In this document: positions 26,228-35,682 of the stretch, in pieces | Position numbering within the stretch: the stretch's first letter is position 1 | How the letters are laid out: each line of letters starts with the position of its first letter | Position numbers and translations under genes: made by a program | NCBI RefSeq assembly: GCF_010993955.1 | Contig: NZ_WIXL01000001.1 | Location: forward strand, 626,389 to 690,388 | Length of the DNA: 64,000 nt | Direction of reading: 5' to 3' | Origin: Oceanobacillus halotolerans | GTDB taxonomy: Bacteria > Bacillota > Bacilli > Bacillales > Amphibacillaceae | Notes under the pieces: model-generated | Database searches by the model: none | What the model was told of the DNA's origin: nothing | The model's input: only the letters and a program-made list of their open reading frames with translations

Positions 26228-27214
26228 ATGTCTGATGCGATCCTTGAAGTGAAAAATTTAAAAATTCAATTTAAAAGTGGAAAAGAGACCGTTCAACCGA
26301 TTCGAGGTGTCGATTTCACCTTAAAAAAAGGAGAAACATTAGGTGTTGTGGGAGAGTCAGGCAGTGGAAAAAGTGTTACTTCCCTTGCAGTGATGGGACT
26401 TCTCCCTGAGACGTCGAGTGAAATTGTGGATGGAGAAATAAACTTTAATGGGAAAGATTTAACGAAAATGAAAGAAAAGCAGTTTCGTAAAATTAGAGGA
26501 AACGAGATTTCGATGATTTTCCAAGAACCAATGACATCGTTAAATCCTGTTTTTACCATTGGGCAGCAGTTGAGTGAACCACTAAGACAGCATCGGAACA
26601 TGTCTAAAAAAGAGATCGAAAAAGAGATCATTGATGTCTTAAATCAAGTTGGAATTCCACGTGCGGAACAAATTATAAATGAATATCCACACCAATTATC
26701 TGGTGGGATGCGCCAACGTGTGATGATTTCACTAGCCTTACTATGCCAGCCAGAGTTGATGATTGCCGATGAACCAACCACAGCCCTAGATGTTACGATT
26801 CAGGCACAAATTTTGGAATTAATGAAAGATATAAAAGATAAAAACGATATGAGTCTACTATTAATTACCCATGATTTAGGTGTTGTAGCCGAAATGTGCG
26901 ACCGTGTCGTTGTTATGTATGCGGGTGAAATTGTGGAGGTTGCTGAAATTAATGAATTATTTGATGAACCACGACACCCATATACACGCGGGTTGATCGA
27001 TTCCATGCCAACCCAGAATGCGCGAAAAGAACGATTGTATTCCATTAGTGGACAGGTACCAAAACCAAACGAAATTACAAAAGGGTGTGTCTTTGCCAAC
27101 CGGTGTCCGCTCGCTTTTGATAAGTGCTTTGAGGAAGCACCCCCTGTCTTTGAAAAAGGTGATCACATTAGTAAATGCTGGCTTCAAGATTCAAAAGAGG
27201 GGGAGGTGGTGTAA
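26228..27214 (+). CDS. Peptide ABC transporter ATP-binding protein, DppD/OppD type
   Basis: 328 aa from ATG 26228 (MSDAILEV), with GGAGGAGA upstream; ATG 26207 lies before this ribosome site. Walker A GESGSGKS, signature LSGGMRQRV and Walker [14 protein letters not shown] are intact. The C-terminal oligopeptide-transporter extension has the Cys motif [16 protein letters not shown] that often binds an Fe-S or metal site. Energises peptide import with the next protein. Confidence 0.94.
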   Translation: MSDAILEVKNLKIQFKSGKETVQPIRGVDFTLKKGETLGVVGESGSGKSVTSLAVMGLLPETSSEIVDGEINFNGKDLTKMKEKQFRKIRGNEISMIFQEPMTSLNPVFTIGQQLSEPLRQHRNMSKKEIEKEIIDVLNQVGIPRAEQIINEYPHQLSGGMRQRVMISLALLCQPELMIADEPTTALDVTIQAQILELMKDIKDKNDMSLLLITHDLGVVAEMCDRVVVMYAGEIVEVAEINELFDEPRHPYTRGLIDSMPTQNARKERLYSISGQVPKPNEITKGCVFANRCPLAFDKCFEEAPPVFEKGDHISKCWLQDSKEGEVV

Positions 27215-28225
27215 ATGGTAGAAGAAGCATTACTACAAGTGAAACACTTAAAAAAGTATTACGAGATTCCACAAGGCTTGTTTAAAAAGGACATTATAGT
27301 GCGTGCAGTAGATGATGTTAGTTTTACCGTCAATCGTGGCGAAACTTTTGCACTTGTTGGGGAATCAGGATGTGGAAAATCAACTACTGGAAAAACCATT
27401 TTGCGCTTAACAGACCCAACAGAAGGACAAGTTATTTTCAATGGAACAGATGTTGCTGGATTGGAATATAACGAGATGCGATCATTGCGCAAACAATTGC
27501 AAATGGTGTTTCAAGACCCATATGCATCCTTAAATCCAAAGAAAACGATCAAGCAAATTTTAATGGAGCCATTACGTGTTCATAATCAATTTGATGAAAA
27601 AGATCGGCTTCAAAAAATCAAGGATATGCTTGAGATTGTTGGGTTAAGCAAGGATTACTTAGATCGATATCCACACGAGTTTTCTGGTGGTCAGCGCCAG
27701 CGTATCGGGATTGCACGAGCCGTTATCTTACAGCCCGATTTTATTGTGGCAGACGAACCTGTATCGGCATTGGATGTGTCAGTACAATCGCAGGTAATTA
27801 ACCTAATGCTAGATTTGCAGAAAGAATTTGGGTTAACGTATTTATTTATTTCCCATGACTTAAGTGTCATCGAACATATGACAGATCGTGTTGCGGTGAT
27901 GTACTTGGGGAAAATCGTGGAGGTTGCCGATACCGAAACATTGTTTAAAGATCCGAAACATCCATATACACAAGCATTGATTTCTGCGGTACCAATTTCG
28001 CATCCAGCTGAGAACAAGGAACGCGTTATTTTAAAAGGGGATGTACCAAGTCCGGCAAATCCACCATCAGGGTGTGCATTCCATACGAGATGTCCGTTTG
28101 CAATGGATATCTGTCGTCAAGTAGCACCAGAAACAAAAACATTTAGCGATGGGCATACGGCAAGTTGCCATTTATATACAAAATCAGAGGAGGAACAAAA
28201 ATATGTTACTAGCGATTCCAAATGA
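27215..28225 (+). CDS. Peptide ABC transporter ATP-binding protein, DppF/OppF type
   Basis: 336 aa, ATG with GGGGGAGGTGG upstream, starting on the base after the previous stop. Walker A GESGCGKST, signature FSGGQRQRI and Walker B FIVADEPVSALDV are present, and the C-terminal Cys cluster GCAFHTRCPFAMDIC matches its partner. The 3' end overlaps the M24 peptidase start by 23 bp. Confidence 0.94.
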   Translation: MVEEALLQVKHLKKYYEIPQGLFKKDIIVRAVDDVSFTVNRGETFALVGESGCGKSTTGKTILRLTDPTEGQVIFNGTDVAGLEYNEMRSLRKQLQMVFQDPYASLNPKKTIKQILMEPLRVHNQFDEKDRLQKIKDMLEIVGLSKDYLDRYPHEFSGGQRQRIGIARAVILQPDFIVADEPVSALDVSVQSQVINLMLDLQKEFGLTYLFISHDLSVIEHMTDRVAVMYLGKIVEVADTETLFKDPKHPYTQALISAVPISHPAENKERVILKGDVPSPANPPSGCAFHTRCPFAMDICRQVAPETKTFSDGHTASCHLYTKSEEEQKYVTSDSK

Positions 28226-29381
28226 AGAATTTATAGCACGTCAGGAGAAATTTTTTGCAAAGTTAAGTGAGAAAAATGTGGATGCAGCAGTTGTGTTTTC
28301 TGTGACTGACATTTTCTATTTAACAGGATTTCACTTCCATGCAACTGAGCGTCCAATGGGGATTTTAATAGACCCAAATCAGAAAGTGCATTTATTTGTA
28401 CCTGCATTAGAGCATGAGCATGCTGAGCAATATGGTGCCATTGATTTTGTCCATTCGTATCCAGAATATCCGGGTACCACTCATCCAATGGAATACTTTA
28501 AAAATGTCATGAAGGAAAATGGTTTTGAAGGAAAAACGATCGGCTATGATTCGATTGGATATGGCTCTCCAAATGGATATCGTGGACCAACAATCGATAC
28601 ATTAATTGATGGAAAAGACTTTGTTTCCATTCATGGGTTAGTGGAAGAAATGCGATTTATTAAATCATCTAATGAAATCGAATTGATTAAAGAGTCTTGC
28701 CGATGGGGTAACTTGGCTCATCGTCTATTGCAAAAATATACAAAGGCGGGCTTGAGTGAGATTGAAGTTACTAGTAAGGCATCAAATGAAGCAACAATGG
28801 CGATGATTGAGACATTAGGTCCTGATTATAAGCCACACGGGAAAACAGCGTACGCCATTTACCGTGGACAAATTGGACCAGAATCTGCTTTTCCACATGC
28901 GGTAACGCAAAATGCGATCTTTAAAAAAGGTGATACATTGGTAACAGGTGCAGCATCTGATGTGTTTGGTTATCATAGTGAGTTAGAAAGAACGATGTTT
29001 GTAGAAGAAGTTTCAAAAGAGCAGGAAAAATACTTCAACTATATGTATGAAGCACAAGATGTTGCTTTTTCAGCAATTAAACCTGGTGCGACATATGCTT
29101 CTGTAGAGGAAAAAGTGCAAGCATACTTTAAACAAGAAGGAATTACAGAGTTAACGAAACACCACACAGGCCATAACATTGGATTATTAGGCCATGAAGC
29201 ACCATTCTTTGATTTAGGAGATCAAACAGTGATTGAGCCTGGCATGGTCGTTACCGTTGAACCTGGTATTTATGTAAGAGGTCTAGGTGGCTTCAGACAT
29301 TCGGATACCGTATTAGTAACAGAAGATGGCATCGAAATGCTTACTTATTACCCAAGAGACTTAGCATCCCTTATTTGCTAA
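28203..29381 (+). CDS. M24-family aminopeptidase (Xaa-Pro peptidase-like)
   Basis: 392 aa from ATG 28203, with GAGGAGG upstream inside the end of the previous gene. An N-terminal creatinase-type domain precedes a pita-bread domain. Metal ligands are suggested by SDVFGYHSELERT, the HHTGHNIGL histidines, the Glu in EPGIYV and the late GFRHSDTVL segment. It cleaves N-terminal residues, often before proline, from imported peptides in the cytosol. Co-transcribed with the importer; a terminator follows. Confidence 0.9.
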   Translation: MLLAIPNEEFIARQEKFFAKLSEKNVDAAVVFSVTDIFYLTGFHFHATERPMGILIDPNQKVHLFVPALEHEHAEQYGAIDFVHSYPEYPGTTHPMEYFKNVMKENGFEGKTIGYDSIGYGSPNGYRGPTIDTLIDGKDFVSIHGLVEEMRFIKSSNEIELIKESCRWGNLAHRLLQKYTKAGLSEIEVTSKASNEATMAMIETLGPDYKPHGKTAYAIYRGQIGPESAFPHAVTQNAIFKKGDTLVTGAASDVFGYHSELERTMFVEEVSKEQEKYFNYMYEAQDVAFSAIKPGATYASVEEKVQAYFKQEGITELTKHHTGHNIGLLGHEAPFFDLGDQTVIEPGMVVTVEPGIYVRGLGGFRHSDTVLVTEDGIEMLTYYPRDLASLIC

Positions 29382-29391
29382 TTAATGATGG

Positions 29392-29428
29392 AGTGCTTGG
29401 CAGTATCCTCTGCCAAGCGCTTCTTTTT
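29392..29428 (+). terminator. Rho-independent terminator
   Basis: GTGCTTGGCAG / CTGCCAAGCGC hairpin followed by TTCTTTTT, immediately before repeat copy 5. Confidence 0.85.
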
Positions 29429-29458
29429 GGTGCCTGTCACCACCCGAATTTTGTCGAA
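29429..29458 (+). repeat. 31-bp stop-associated repeat, copy 5
   Basis: Full element (final T replaced by A) placed right behind the terminator of the M24 peptidase gene. Confidence 0.88.
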
Positions 29459-29489
29459 AAAATGGTTAAAGAGAGGACAGTGAGAGTAA

Positions 29490-30335
29490 ATGAAGTTGTT
29501 TATTTCAGCAGATATTGAAGGAATTGCAGGTGTTGCTACAATTCAGCAATTGAAAACAAATGGAGAGTATCAACGCTTTCGTAAGTTGATGACAAGTGAA
29601 GTGAATGCAGCGATTCGTGGTGCATTTACTGGAGGAGCAGATGAAGTGGTGGTAGCAGATGGACATGGAAATATGTCTAATATCATTATTGAAGAGTTGG
29701 ACAAGCGTGCTCGACTGGTTTCTGGGAATAACCGAGTGATGGCACAACTTGAGGGTTTGGATGATTCGTTCGATGGAATCATTTTTATTGGACACCATGG
29801 TCGTGAAGGGGATTCGGACGCTGTTATTTCACATACATTAGCAGGGATTTGTGTGAATGAAATGAAGATCAATGGAAGGATCGTTGGTGAAACCGAAATG
29901 AATGGAATGGTTGCAGGTGCATATGGCGTTCCTTCTTTATTTATTAGTGGAGATGACATCTATGTAGATGAGGTGAAAGAAACTTTGCCAAACGTGGAGT
30001 CTGTTGTCACGAAATTTGCACGTAACCGAATTGCGGCTGAACTCATTCATCCTGAGGTAGTACAACAGGAAATTCAGGAAAAAGTGGAGGGAGTTGTTAG
30101 ACGTATTGCAGATTTTAAACCATTTATAGTGGATGGACCCGTCACATTTGAAGTGGATTTTAAAGGGCCACAGCAAGCGCAAATGACATCGACAATTCCT
30201 AGTGTAGAAATGCTAACACCAACACGGATTACCTTTACATGTGAAGATATAGTTACAGCTTATAAACAGATGTGGGCATGTGTCATCATTGCCATTGCTT
30301 GTACCAATGGAGTAACAGGAAGCGTGAATGCTTAA
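29490..30335 (+). CDS. dppA: D-aminopeptidase, M55 family (DppA-like)
   Basis: 281 aa, ATG with AGAGAGGACAG upstream. The zinc-binding N-terminus FISADIEGIAG (D8, E10) and later DGHGNM, GHHGREG and ETEMNGM motifs match M55 enzymes. B. subtilis DppA releases N-terminal D-amino acids from peptides such as D-Ala-D-Ala and is encoded with a dipeptide transporter, as here. It suggests that cell-wall-derived or D-residue peptides are among the imported substrates. The stop abuts repeat copy 6. Confidence 0.92.
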   Translation: MKLFISADIEGIAGVATIQQLKTNGEYQRFRKLMTSEVNAAIRGAFTGGADEVVVADGHGNMSNIIIEELDKRARLVSGNNRVMAQLEGLDDSFDGIIFIGHHGREGDSDAVISHTLAGICVNEMKINGRIVGETEMNGMVAGAYGVPSLFISGDDIYVDEVKETLPNVESVVTKFARNRIAAELIHPEVVQQEIQEKVEGVVRRIADFKPFIVDGPVTFEVDFKGPQQAQMTSTIPSVEMLTPTRITFTCEDIVTAYKQMWACVIIAIACTNGVTGSVNA

Positions 30336-30366
30336 GGTGCCTGTCACCACCCGAATTTTGTCGAAT
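30336..30366 (+). repeat. 31-bp stop-associated repeat, copy 6
   Basis: Perfect consensus starting on the base after the TAA stop of dppA. Confidence 0.9.
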
Positions 30367-30395
30367 AATATTCCAATGTGAAAGGATGAGGGAAT

Positions 30396-31277
30396 GTGTT
30401 TGCAACGATTAATGGAACGAAACTTTTTTATGATGTTGATGGTGCTGGTGTAGTGGTTCGAGATGGCGAATTAGTGGAAAAACCAGTCGTGTTTGTCATT
30501 CATGGCGGTCCTGGTGGTTCTCATTTGAGTTTTAAATCTCATTTAGATGATTTAACTAGGGGTGCGCAACTCGTTTATGTCGATCAGCGTGGATGTGGTT
30601 TTTCAGCAGAAGGAGATCCAGATACATATACATTTCGTCAAAATGTAGAGGATTTAGAGACATTACGCAAACACCTTGGAGTGGAGAAAGTGTGGATATT
30701 AGGTCACTCCTATGGTGGAATGGTAGCCATGCAATATGCACTGACCTATCAGGAAAATTTGGCAGGGTTATTATTAGTAACAACCTCTCCTTCTTATCGA
30801 TTTATGGAAAAGGCAAAAAAGTTCATTGAAGAAAATGGCAATGAAGATCAACAATATTATGCCAATAAGCTTTGGAATGGGGATTTTCAATCAGAAGAGG
30901 AATTGCAGAAGTATTATGAAGCGATGAGTCCACTTTACTCGGTTACGGCACAACGAAACGAAGCAGCAAATGGTAAAAAAGTGAATGCTAAACGTTCTTA
31001 TCAGGCGTTAAACAAAGGGTTTGGTGGTTTTCTGCGTACGTACGACATTGTGGATCAACTGCCGATGATCAAGGTTCCTACTTTGATCATAGCAGGTCGC
31101 CATGACTGGATTACCCCTGTTAGTGAAAATGAATCAATCCATGAAGGTATCCCAAATAGTAAATTTCATATTTTAGAAGACAGCAGCCATAGTGTATTTG
31201 TGGACCAGCATGAAGAAACCCTGTCCCTCATCCGAGAATTTTTAGGTGCCTGTCACCACCCGAATTTTGTCGAATGA
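30396..31277 (+). CDS. Alpha/beta hydrolase, prolyl aminopeptidase-like (S33)
   Basis: 293 aa from GTG 30396, with AAAGGATGAGGG upstream. The oxyanion motif HGGPGGSH (near 36), nucleophile elbow GHSYGG (S105), GRHDWITP (Asp) and DSSHSVF (His) give a complete triad. Proline iminopeptidases share HGGPG and remove N-terminal proline, consistent with the peptidase operon. The last ten codons (GACHHPNFVE) and the stop come entirely from repeat copy 7, so the native C-terminus has been replaced. Confidence 0.87.
   Translation: MFATINGTKLFYDVDGAGVVVRDGELVEKPVVFVIHGGPGGSHLSFKSHLDDLTRGAQLVYVDQRGCGFSAEGDPDTYTFRQNVEDLETLRKHLGVEKVWILGHSYGGMVAMQYALTYQENLAGLLLVTTSPSYRFMEKAKKFIEENGNEDQQYYANKLWNGDFQSEEELQKYYEAMSPLYSVTAQRNEAANGKKVNAKRSYQALNKGFGGFLRTYDIVDQLPMIKVPTLIIAGRHDWITPVSENESIHEGIPNSKFHILEDSSHSVFVDQHEETLSLIREFLGACHHPNFVE
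31245..31275 (+). repeat. 31-bp stop-associated repeat, copy 7, inside a coding end
   Basis: Perfect consensus read in frame as GACHHPNFVE; the TGA stop of the hydrolase uses the last T of the repeat. Confidence 0.9.
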
Positions 31278-31363
31278 GGTTGATCTTCTTTACTTCATTA
31301 TTATGTTGAATTATCTTTATATTAAGGATAATGAAAATATTTATATGAAAGAAGGGGATGGAG

Positions 31364-32131
31364 ATGGAACTACAGAATAAAGTTGCGATTGTAACAGGTG
31401 GCGCAAGTGGACAAGGAAAGGCTACTGTCCAGTTATTCGCTGAGGAAGGTGCATCTGTTGCATTTGTAGATGTAAACGAACAAGCAGGAAAGGAACTTGA
31501 AGAATCACTGACAAATGAAGGCTACCAAGTAGTATTTTATAATCAGGATGTGTCAGAAGAAGAAGGCGTAAAACGTGTTGTAGAAGATGTGCAGGGTCGC
31601 TTCGGTCGGATTGATGTTTTATTCAATAATGCAGGTATTGGATTTGGTGCGAAGTATGATATGGGTTCTGCTGAGGAAACGGATTCCTTTAATTGGGGAA
31701 AAGTGTTGGAAATCAATTTAAACAGTGTATTCTTTTTCACGAAATACACGGTGCCAATTATGCGTGAACAACAGTCAGGATCGATTATCAATAATGCATC
31801 CACAGCAGCGTTAATGGGTCAGCCTGGTGCCGATGCTTATACTGCATCAAAAGGTGCGATTGTAGCACTTACACGTTCTTGGGCTGTTGGGTATGGTGCA
31901 GAAAATATACGAGTAAATGCGATTGCGCCAGGAACAATTGATACACAAATGGTGACCAATATAACACAAGGTAATAAAGAAGTGGAAGCGGAAATTGCGA
32001 AAGGGAACCCAACAGGAAGATTGGGGAAACCAGAAGAAATCGCAGGAACCGCATTATTCTTAGCAAGTGATAAATCTACATATGTGAACGGAGTCACCAT
32101 CCCCGTAGATGGAGGAATGGTAGCGGGGTAG
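31364..32131 (+). CDS. Short-chain dehydrogenase/reductase (SDR)
   Basis: 255 aa from ATG 31364, with GAAGGGG about 7 nt upstream; ATG 31358 touches that site. TGGASGQG cofactor motif, FNNAGIG, and the catalytic YTASK with an upstream Ser are intact, as is the C-terminal GVTIPVDGG. It is an NAD(P)-dependent oxidoreductase of unknown substrate. Its place within a peptidase cluster hints at a role with hydroxy or keto acids from amino-acid breakdown, which is only an inference. The stop overlaps repeat copy 8. Confidence 0.9.
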   Translation: MELQNKVAIVTGGASGQGKATVQLFAEEGASVAFVDVNEQAGKELEESLTNEGYQVVFYNQDVSEEEGVKRVVEDVQGRFGRIDVLFNNAGIGFGAKYDMGSAEETDSFNWGKVLEINLNSVFFFTKYTVPIMREQQSGSIINNASTAALMGQPGADAYTASKGAIVALTRSWAVGYGAENIRVNAIAPGTIDTQMVTNITQGNKEVEAEIAKGNPTGRLGKPEEIAGTALFLASDKSTYVNGVTIPVDGGMVAG

Positions 32132-32160
32132 TGCCTGTCACCACCCGAATTTTGTCGAAT
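32131..32160 (+). repeat. 31-bp stop-associated repeat, copy 8
   Basis: Begins at the last base of the SDR TAG stop, lacks one leading G, and ends just before the ribosome site of the M20 gene. Confidence 0.9.
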
Positions 32161-32182
32161 GGGAGAAGGGAGAGGGTTATTT

Positions 32183-33535
32183 ATGAGTATGGAGCAGGTT
32201 CGTGAGTTAGTTAGTGAGCGGAAAGACGCATATTTGGAACAGTTGTTTACGTTATTGAAGCAGAAAAGTATTAGTGCACAGAACATTGGTATGGAGGAAA
32301 CGGGTGAGCTGGTAAAACAAATGATGCAAGAAGTCGGAATGGATGCTCGTTTTATCGAAACAGATGGCTATCCCGTTGTTTATGGAGAAAAGATAAAGGA
32401 TGAAAATGATTTCACTCTATTAATCTATGGTCATTATGATGTCCAGCCACCAGATCCAATTGATGAATGGGTGTCTCCACCATTTGAGCCAACGATCCGT
32501 GATGGGAAAATCTTTTGCCGTGGTGCTGGTGATAACAAAGGCCAGTTAATGGCACAGCTTTTAGCGATCAAAAGCTATCAGGATGTATTTGGAGAACTGC
32601 CAATAAATATTAAACTCGTATTTGAAGGAGAAGAAGAAAATGGTAGTCCCAATCTAGCAAAGTTTGTGGAAACCCATAAAGATCTACTAAAAGCGGATCT
32701 CGTCTATACTTCTGATGGTCCAATGCATGATAGTGGCGCTCCTTTCGTTCTGTTAGGGGTACGTGGCATGCTGTATGTTGAATTACAGGCAAAGGGTGCA
32801 GACTGGGATAATCATTCAGGGAATAAAGGAAATATCGTCCCAAACCCAGCCTGGCAACTAGTCGATTTGTTGCGTACGATGAAAGACGAGAATGGGAATG
32901 TGTTGATTGATGGTTTTTATGATAATATTCGTAAGCCAACAGAAGAGGAATTGGAAATCATCCACACGCTGCCGTACGATAAAGAAACATTAGGCAAGCA
33001 AATCGGCTATGAAGATTTAGATATGACGAAAGAGGAATATTATCGTAAGTTGACAATGGAGCCAACCTTTAATATAGCAGGTTTTCATAGTGGCTATGGT
33101 GGGGAAGGATCAAAGACGATTATCCCATCGACTGCGATGTTAAAAATGGACATGCGTTTAGTAGTTGATCAAGATCCAGAAGATATTTTTGAAAAGTTTA
33201 AGGCACATGTTAAAAAACATGCACCAAACATAGAAGTTAAACACCTTGGTGCGATGCAGCCTTCTCGTACACCGGCAGATACCGAAGTAGTAGGTGTAGT
33301 AAGGAAATCAGTGGAAAAAGCCTATCAGCAACAACCCATTTTACAGCCAAGCCTAGGTGGTAGTTTGCCAGATTATGTTTGGACGAAAATCTTAGGGATC
33401 CCATCTGTTGTCGTCCCATATGCTAATTTTGATGAAGCAAATCATTCACCAAATGAAAACATGGGTGTCGATAACTTCCTAAATGGTATTATTTGTACAT
33501 GCCAAGTCATTCAAGATTTAGGGAGTGAGAAGTAG
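32183..33535 (+). CDS. M20-family dipeptidase
   Basis: 450 aa from ATG 32183 (MSMEQV), with GGGAGAGGG upstream; an ATG at 32159 is formed by the repeat and rejected. M20 metal motifs: GHYDVQP (His, Asp), GAGDNKGQL, FEGEEENGS (Glu pair) and a late NFDEANHSPNE histidine. The lid domain is present near 200-330. Cytosolic hydrolysis of dipeptides fits the last step of the operon. A degenerate repeat and a terminator follow. Confidence 0.92.
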   Translation: MSMEQVRELVSERKDAYLEQLFTLLKQKSISAQNIGMEETGELVKQMMQEVGMDARFIETDGYPVVYGEKIKDENDFTLLIYGHYDVQPPDPIDEWVSPPFEPTIRDGKIFCRGAGDNKGQLMAQLLAIKSYQDVFGELPINIKLVFEGEEENGSPNLAKFVETHKDLLKADLVYTSDGPMHDSGAPFVLLGVRGMLYVELQAKGADWDNHSGNKGNIVPNPAWQLVDLLRTMKDENGNVLIDGFYDNIRKPTEEELEIIHTLPYDKETLGKQIGYEDLDMTKEEYYRKLTMEPTFNIAGFHSGYGGEGSKTIIPSTAMLKMDMRLVVDQDPEDIFEKFKAHVKKHAPNIEVKHLGAMQPSRTPADTEVVGVVRKSVEKAYQQQPILQPSLGGSLPDYVWTKILGIPSVVVPYANFDEANHSPNENMGVDNFLNGIICTCQVIQDLGSEK

Positions 33536-33550
33536 TGTAACGTTAATTCT

Positions 33551-33570
33551 GATGCCTGATTTTATCGAAT
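33551..33570 (+). repeat. Degenerate copy of the 31-bp repeat (11-bp deletion)
   Basis: GATGCCTG joined to ATTTTATCGAAT, lacking the central TCACCACCCGA. Confidence 0.7.
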
Positions 33571-33572
33571 GG

Positions 33573-33613
33573 CGAGAAAAGTCGTTAGCACAGTTGTGTT
33601 AACGACTTTTCGT
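33573..33613 (+). terminator. Rho-independent terminator
   Basis: GAAAAGTCGTTA-CACA / TGTG-TAACGACTTTTC hairpin closing the peptide operon. Confidence 0.85.
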
Positions 33614-33716
33614 GTTCAAAGATTGTTAGATATGTTCATACAAGTATTGCTTATGATAAGATAAAGGGTAAAAAATGACTTGTAGTTATTAGATACTATG
33701 AAGGGGAGTACGTAGC

Positions 33717-35123
33717 ATGAAACCTTGGATCACGAGAGGATTAACCATAGCTATCATCATTTATGCACTGTTGCACTTTGTTACAGCATTTGTACCATTA
33801 AATCTACTCACAAATCTATTATCGATTACAGGATTTGGGTTGATCCTCTTAGCATGCATTCATTTTACAGCCCGCCGCTTTAAGCTTCCCATCATGTTAT
33901 TTCTAATCGGCTTTTTAACGTTTATTTTTTCTGGAGGCACCCCAATTGATGGATTATTACATGGCTTTTTACAAATGCGTAATGTAATTGGGTTATTAGT
34001 TATTGTTCCGATGATCAGCTGGGTTTTACGGGAGGAACCATACATAGATGCTATTTTAAGTTTTGCTCACAACATGATTGATTCTAGTCGGAAATTATAT
34101 GTCGGCATGATCTCATTTACGCAAATTATTTCTTATTTTTTGTTATTTGGTGCTATTCCGATGATGTATCAGTTTATTAGTAACTTTTTAAGTCATGAGC
34201 GTGGAGAGGAATGGGAAAACTTCAAAGGAACCGCAACATTACGTGGATTTGCATTTTCCTCATTATGGGTAATTAGTATTCCAAGCTTTGTCTATGCAGT
34301 TGAAACGATGGAAGCTTCGTTGTGGATTTCCATTTTGCAAGGACTGGGTATTTCCGTGATTGGTGTGATCATTGCCGTTTTATTTTCGCAGTTTGAAGAA
34401 AAACGATATGGTGTGAATCTCACAACAGATATAAGAGATGAAATTAGTGCCGTTTTAGAGCATGATGCAAGTAATGGTCATCAAAAACAATATGTGGCTG
34501 AGTTTGCCATCTTGTTCGTATCCCTTTTTGGGTCTATTTTTTTACTCCATGCATTATTTGGAATGGAGTTAATGCTTTTAATTCCACTTGTCATCATTGG
34601 TTGGACGGCAATCTATTATCTTGTGAAAAGGAAACCGAAAAAGTTTCTTACAGAGGCGAAAGAATATATGCAAGAAGATATGGCCAAACAGTCCTACCAA
34701 CTGAATGTCATGTTAGGTGCTGGTATGCTTATATATGGATTGAATCAGACGAACTTTGCTTCCTATGTCGTAGATGGTATTTATAGCTTACAAGAACATA
34801 TTCCATTTATAAACTTTTTATATGTTCTCCCGTTTATTGTAATTATCTTAGGTTTTATGGGGTTAGGACCATTAACGGTGATGGTTTTAGTAGCTGGAAT
34901 TTTACAGAGTATTGATTTACCATATCCACCAGAATTAGTTGTCTTAACCGTGACATCTGGCAGTGTCATTTCCATTTTACTTTCTCCATTAATCATGCCG
35001 ACTATTGTTTTGAGCGGGTCCAATGGGCTAAGTCCAATTAAAAATGGCATCAAATTTAACTGGAAATTTGCCATTGTATTTTATCTCATCGTCCAACTCT
35101 ATGTCCAGGTGATGGTATGGTAG
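33717..35123 (+). CDS. Polytopic membrane protein, putative transporter of unknown substrate
   Basis: 468 aa, ATG with AAGGGGAG upstream. About twelve TM helices, a central cytosolic loop near 225-260 (charged, with KRYGVNLTTDIRDE), and glycine/proline-rich re-entrant-like stretches (SGGTPIDGLLHG near 78; SGSNGLSPIKNG near 440). The layout resembles anion/dicarboxylate permeases of the IT superfamily, but I cannot assign a family with confidence. It has its own terminator-bounded unit after the peptidase operon. A duplicated repeat copy follows the stop. Confidence 0.75.
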   Translation: MKPWITRGLTIAIIIYALLHFVTAFVPLNLLTNLLSITGFGLILLACIHFTARRFKLPIMLFLIGFLTFIFSGGTPIDGLLHGFLQMRNVIGLLVIVPMISWVLREEPYIDAILSFAHNMIDSSRKLYVGMISFTQIISYFLLFGAIPMMYQFISNFLSHERGEEWENFKGTATLRGFAFSSLWVISIPSFVYAVETMEASLWISILQGLGISVIGVIIAVLFSQFEEKRYGVNLTTDIRDEISAVLEHDASNGHQKQYVAEFAILFVSLFGSIFLLHALFGMELMLLIPLVIIGWTAIYYLVKRKPKKFLTEAKEYMQEDMAKQSYQLNVMLGAGMLIYGLNQTNFASYVVDGIYSLQEHIPFINFLYVLPFIVIILGFMGLGPLTVMVLVAGILQSIDLPYPPELVVLTVTSGSVISILLSPLIMPTIVLSGSNGLSPIKNGIKFNWKFAIVFYLIVQLYVQVMVW

Positions 35124-35131
35124 TGTGGTGA

Positions 35132-35174
35132 GGTGCCTGGTGAGGTGCCTGTCACTCCCCGGATTTTGTCGAAT
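35132..35174 (+). repeat. 31-bp stop-associated repeat, copy 9, with duplicated 5' end
   Basis: GGTGCCTG occurs at 35132-35139 and again at the start of a full CACTCCCCGG variant at 35144-35174, a 12-bp slippage-like duplication. Confidence 0.85.
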
Positions 35175-35313
35175 GGTGAAAGGTTGTTAGTTCTAGTGGG
35201 GGGGTTATGTGCTAACGGACTTTCAGTTATAAAGTTGGCAACTCCTCATCCTGTAAAGGTCCTCTAAAATATTGGTATAATTGTATTGAGGATTAGAGGT
35301 AGGGAGGTAACGT

Positions 35314-35682
35314 ATTTTAACGGATATCTCTGAAACATATGGACTGTATGAAAACTGGTTAAACCAAGATATTAAGGAACCGCTGAACTATATAAAAAAT
35401 GAAAATTTGAGGGAACTATATACATTTAAAAATCTTAATGTCCTTGCTCCTAGTGCAGAACAAATGCTGGCAATGAAAATATTATCTGCAAGACCAGAGC
35501 CATTTCGCGATTTTGAGGATGTAGAATACTTAATACAATATTTGGATATAGACACGCTTGATGAAGTAATGAGCATTTTTGAGAAGTACATTGGGCGGAG
35601 ATATTTACAGGACCGGCAAAAAGTATTTCTAAATTATGTTGGGGAGGATTTAAAAAAGTCATGGAAAAAGTTCTCCATATAG
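35314..35682 (+). pseudogene. C-terminal part of a nucleotidyltransferase-like (DUF6036-like) protein
   Basis: The frame is closed by TAA at 35308-35310 and has no ATG/GTG/TTG until TTG 35407, yet residues upstream (ISETYGLYENWLNQDIKEPL) look coding. GGGAGGT at 35302-35308 lies before an ATT at 35314. The visible part includes LNVLAPSAEQMLAMKILSAR and DFEDVEYLIQYLDIDTLDEV, which resembles the C-terminal half of nucleotidyltransferase-fold proteins of the AbiEii/DUF6036 kind; the GG...DxD active-site half is absent. It is either a truncated remnant or uses an ATT start. The 3' end overlaps the next frame by 22 bp. Family call is tentative. Confidence 0.5.

Noticed and set aside
32159..32182. 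Earlier start of the M20 dipeptidase at 32159
   Set aside because: That ATG is formed by the end of repeat copy 8 and lies before the ribosome site; 32183 fits better.
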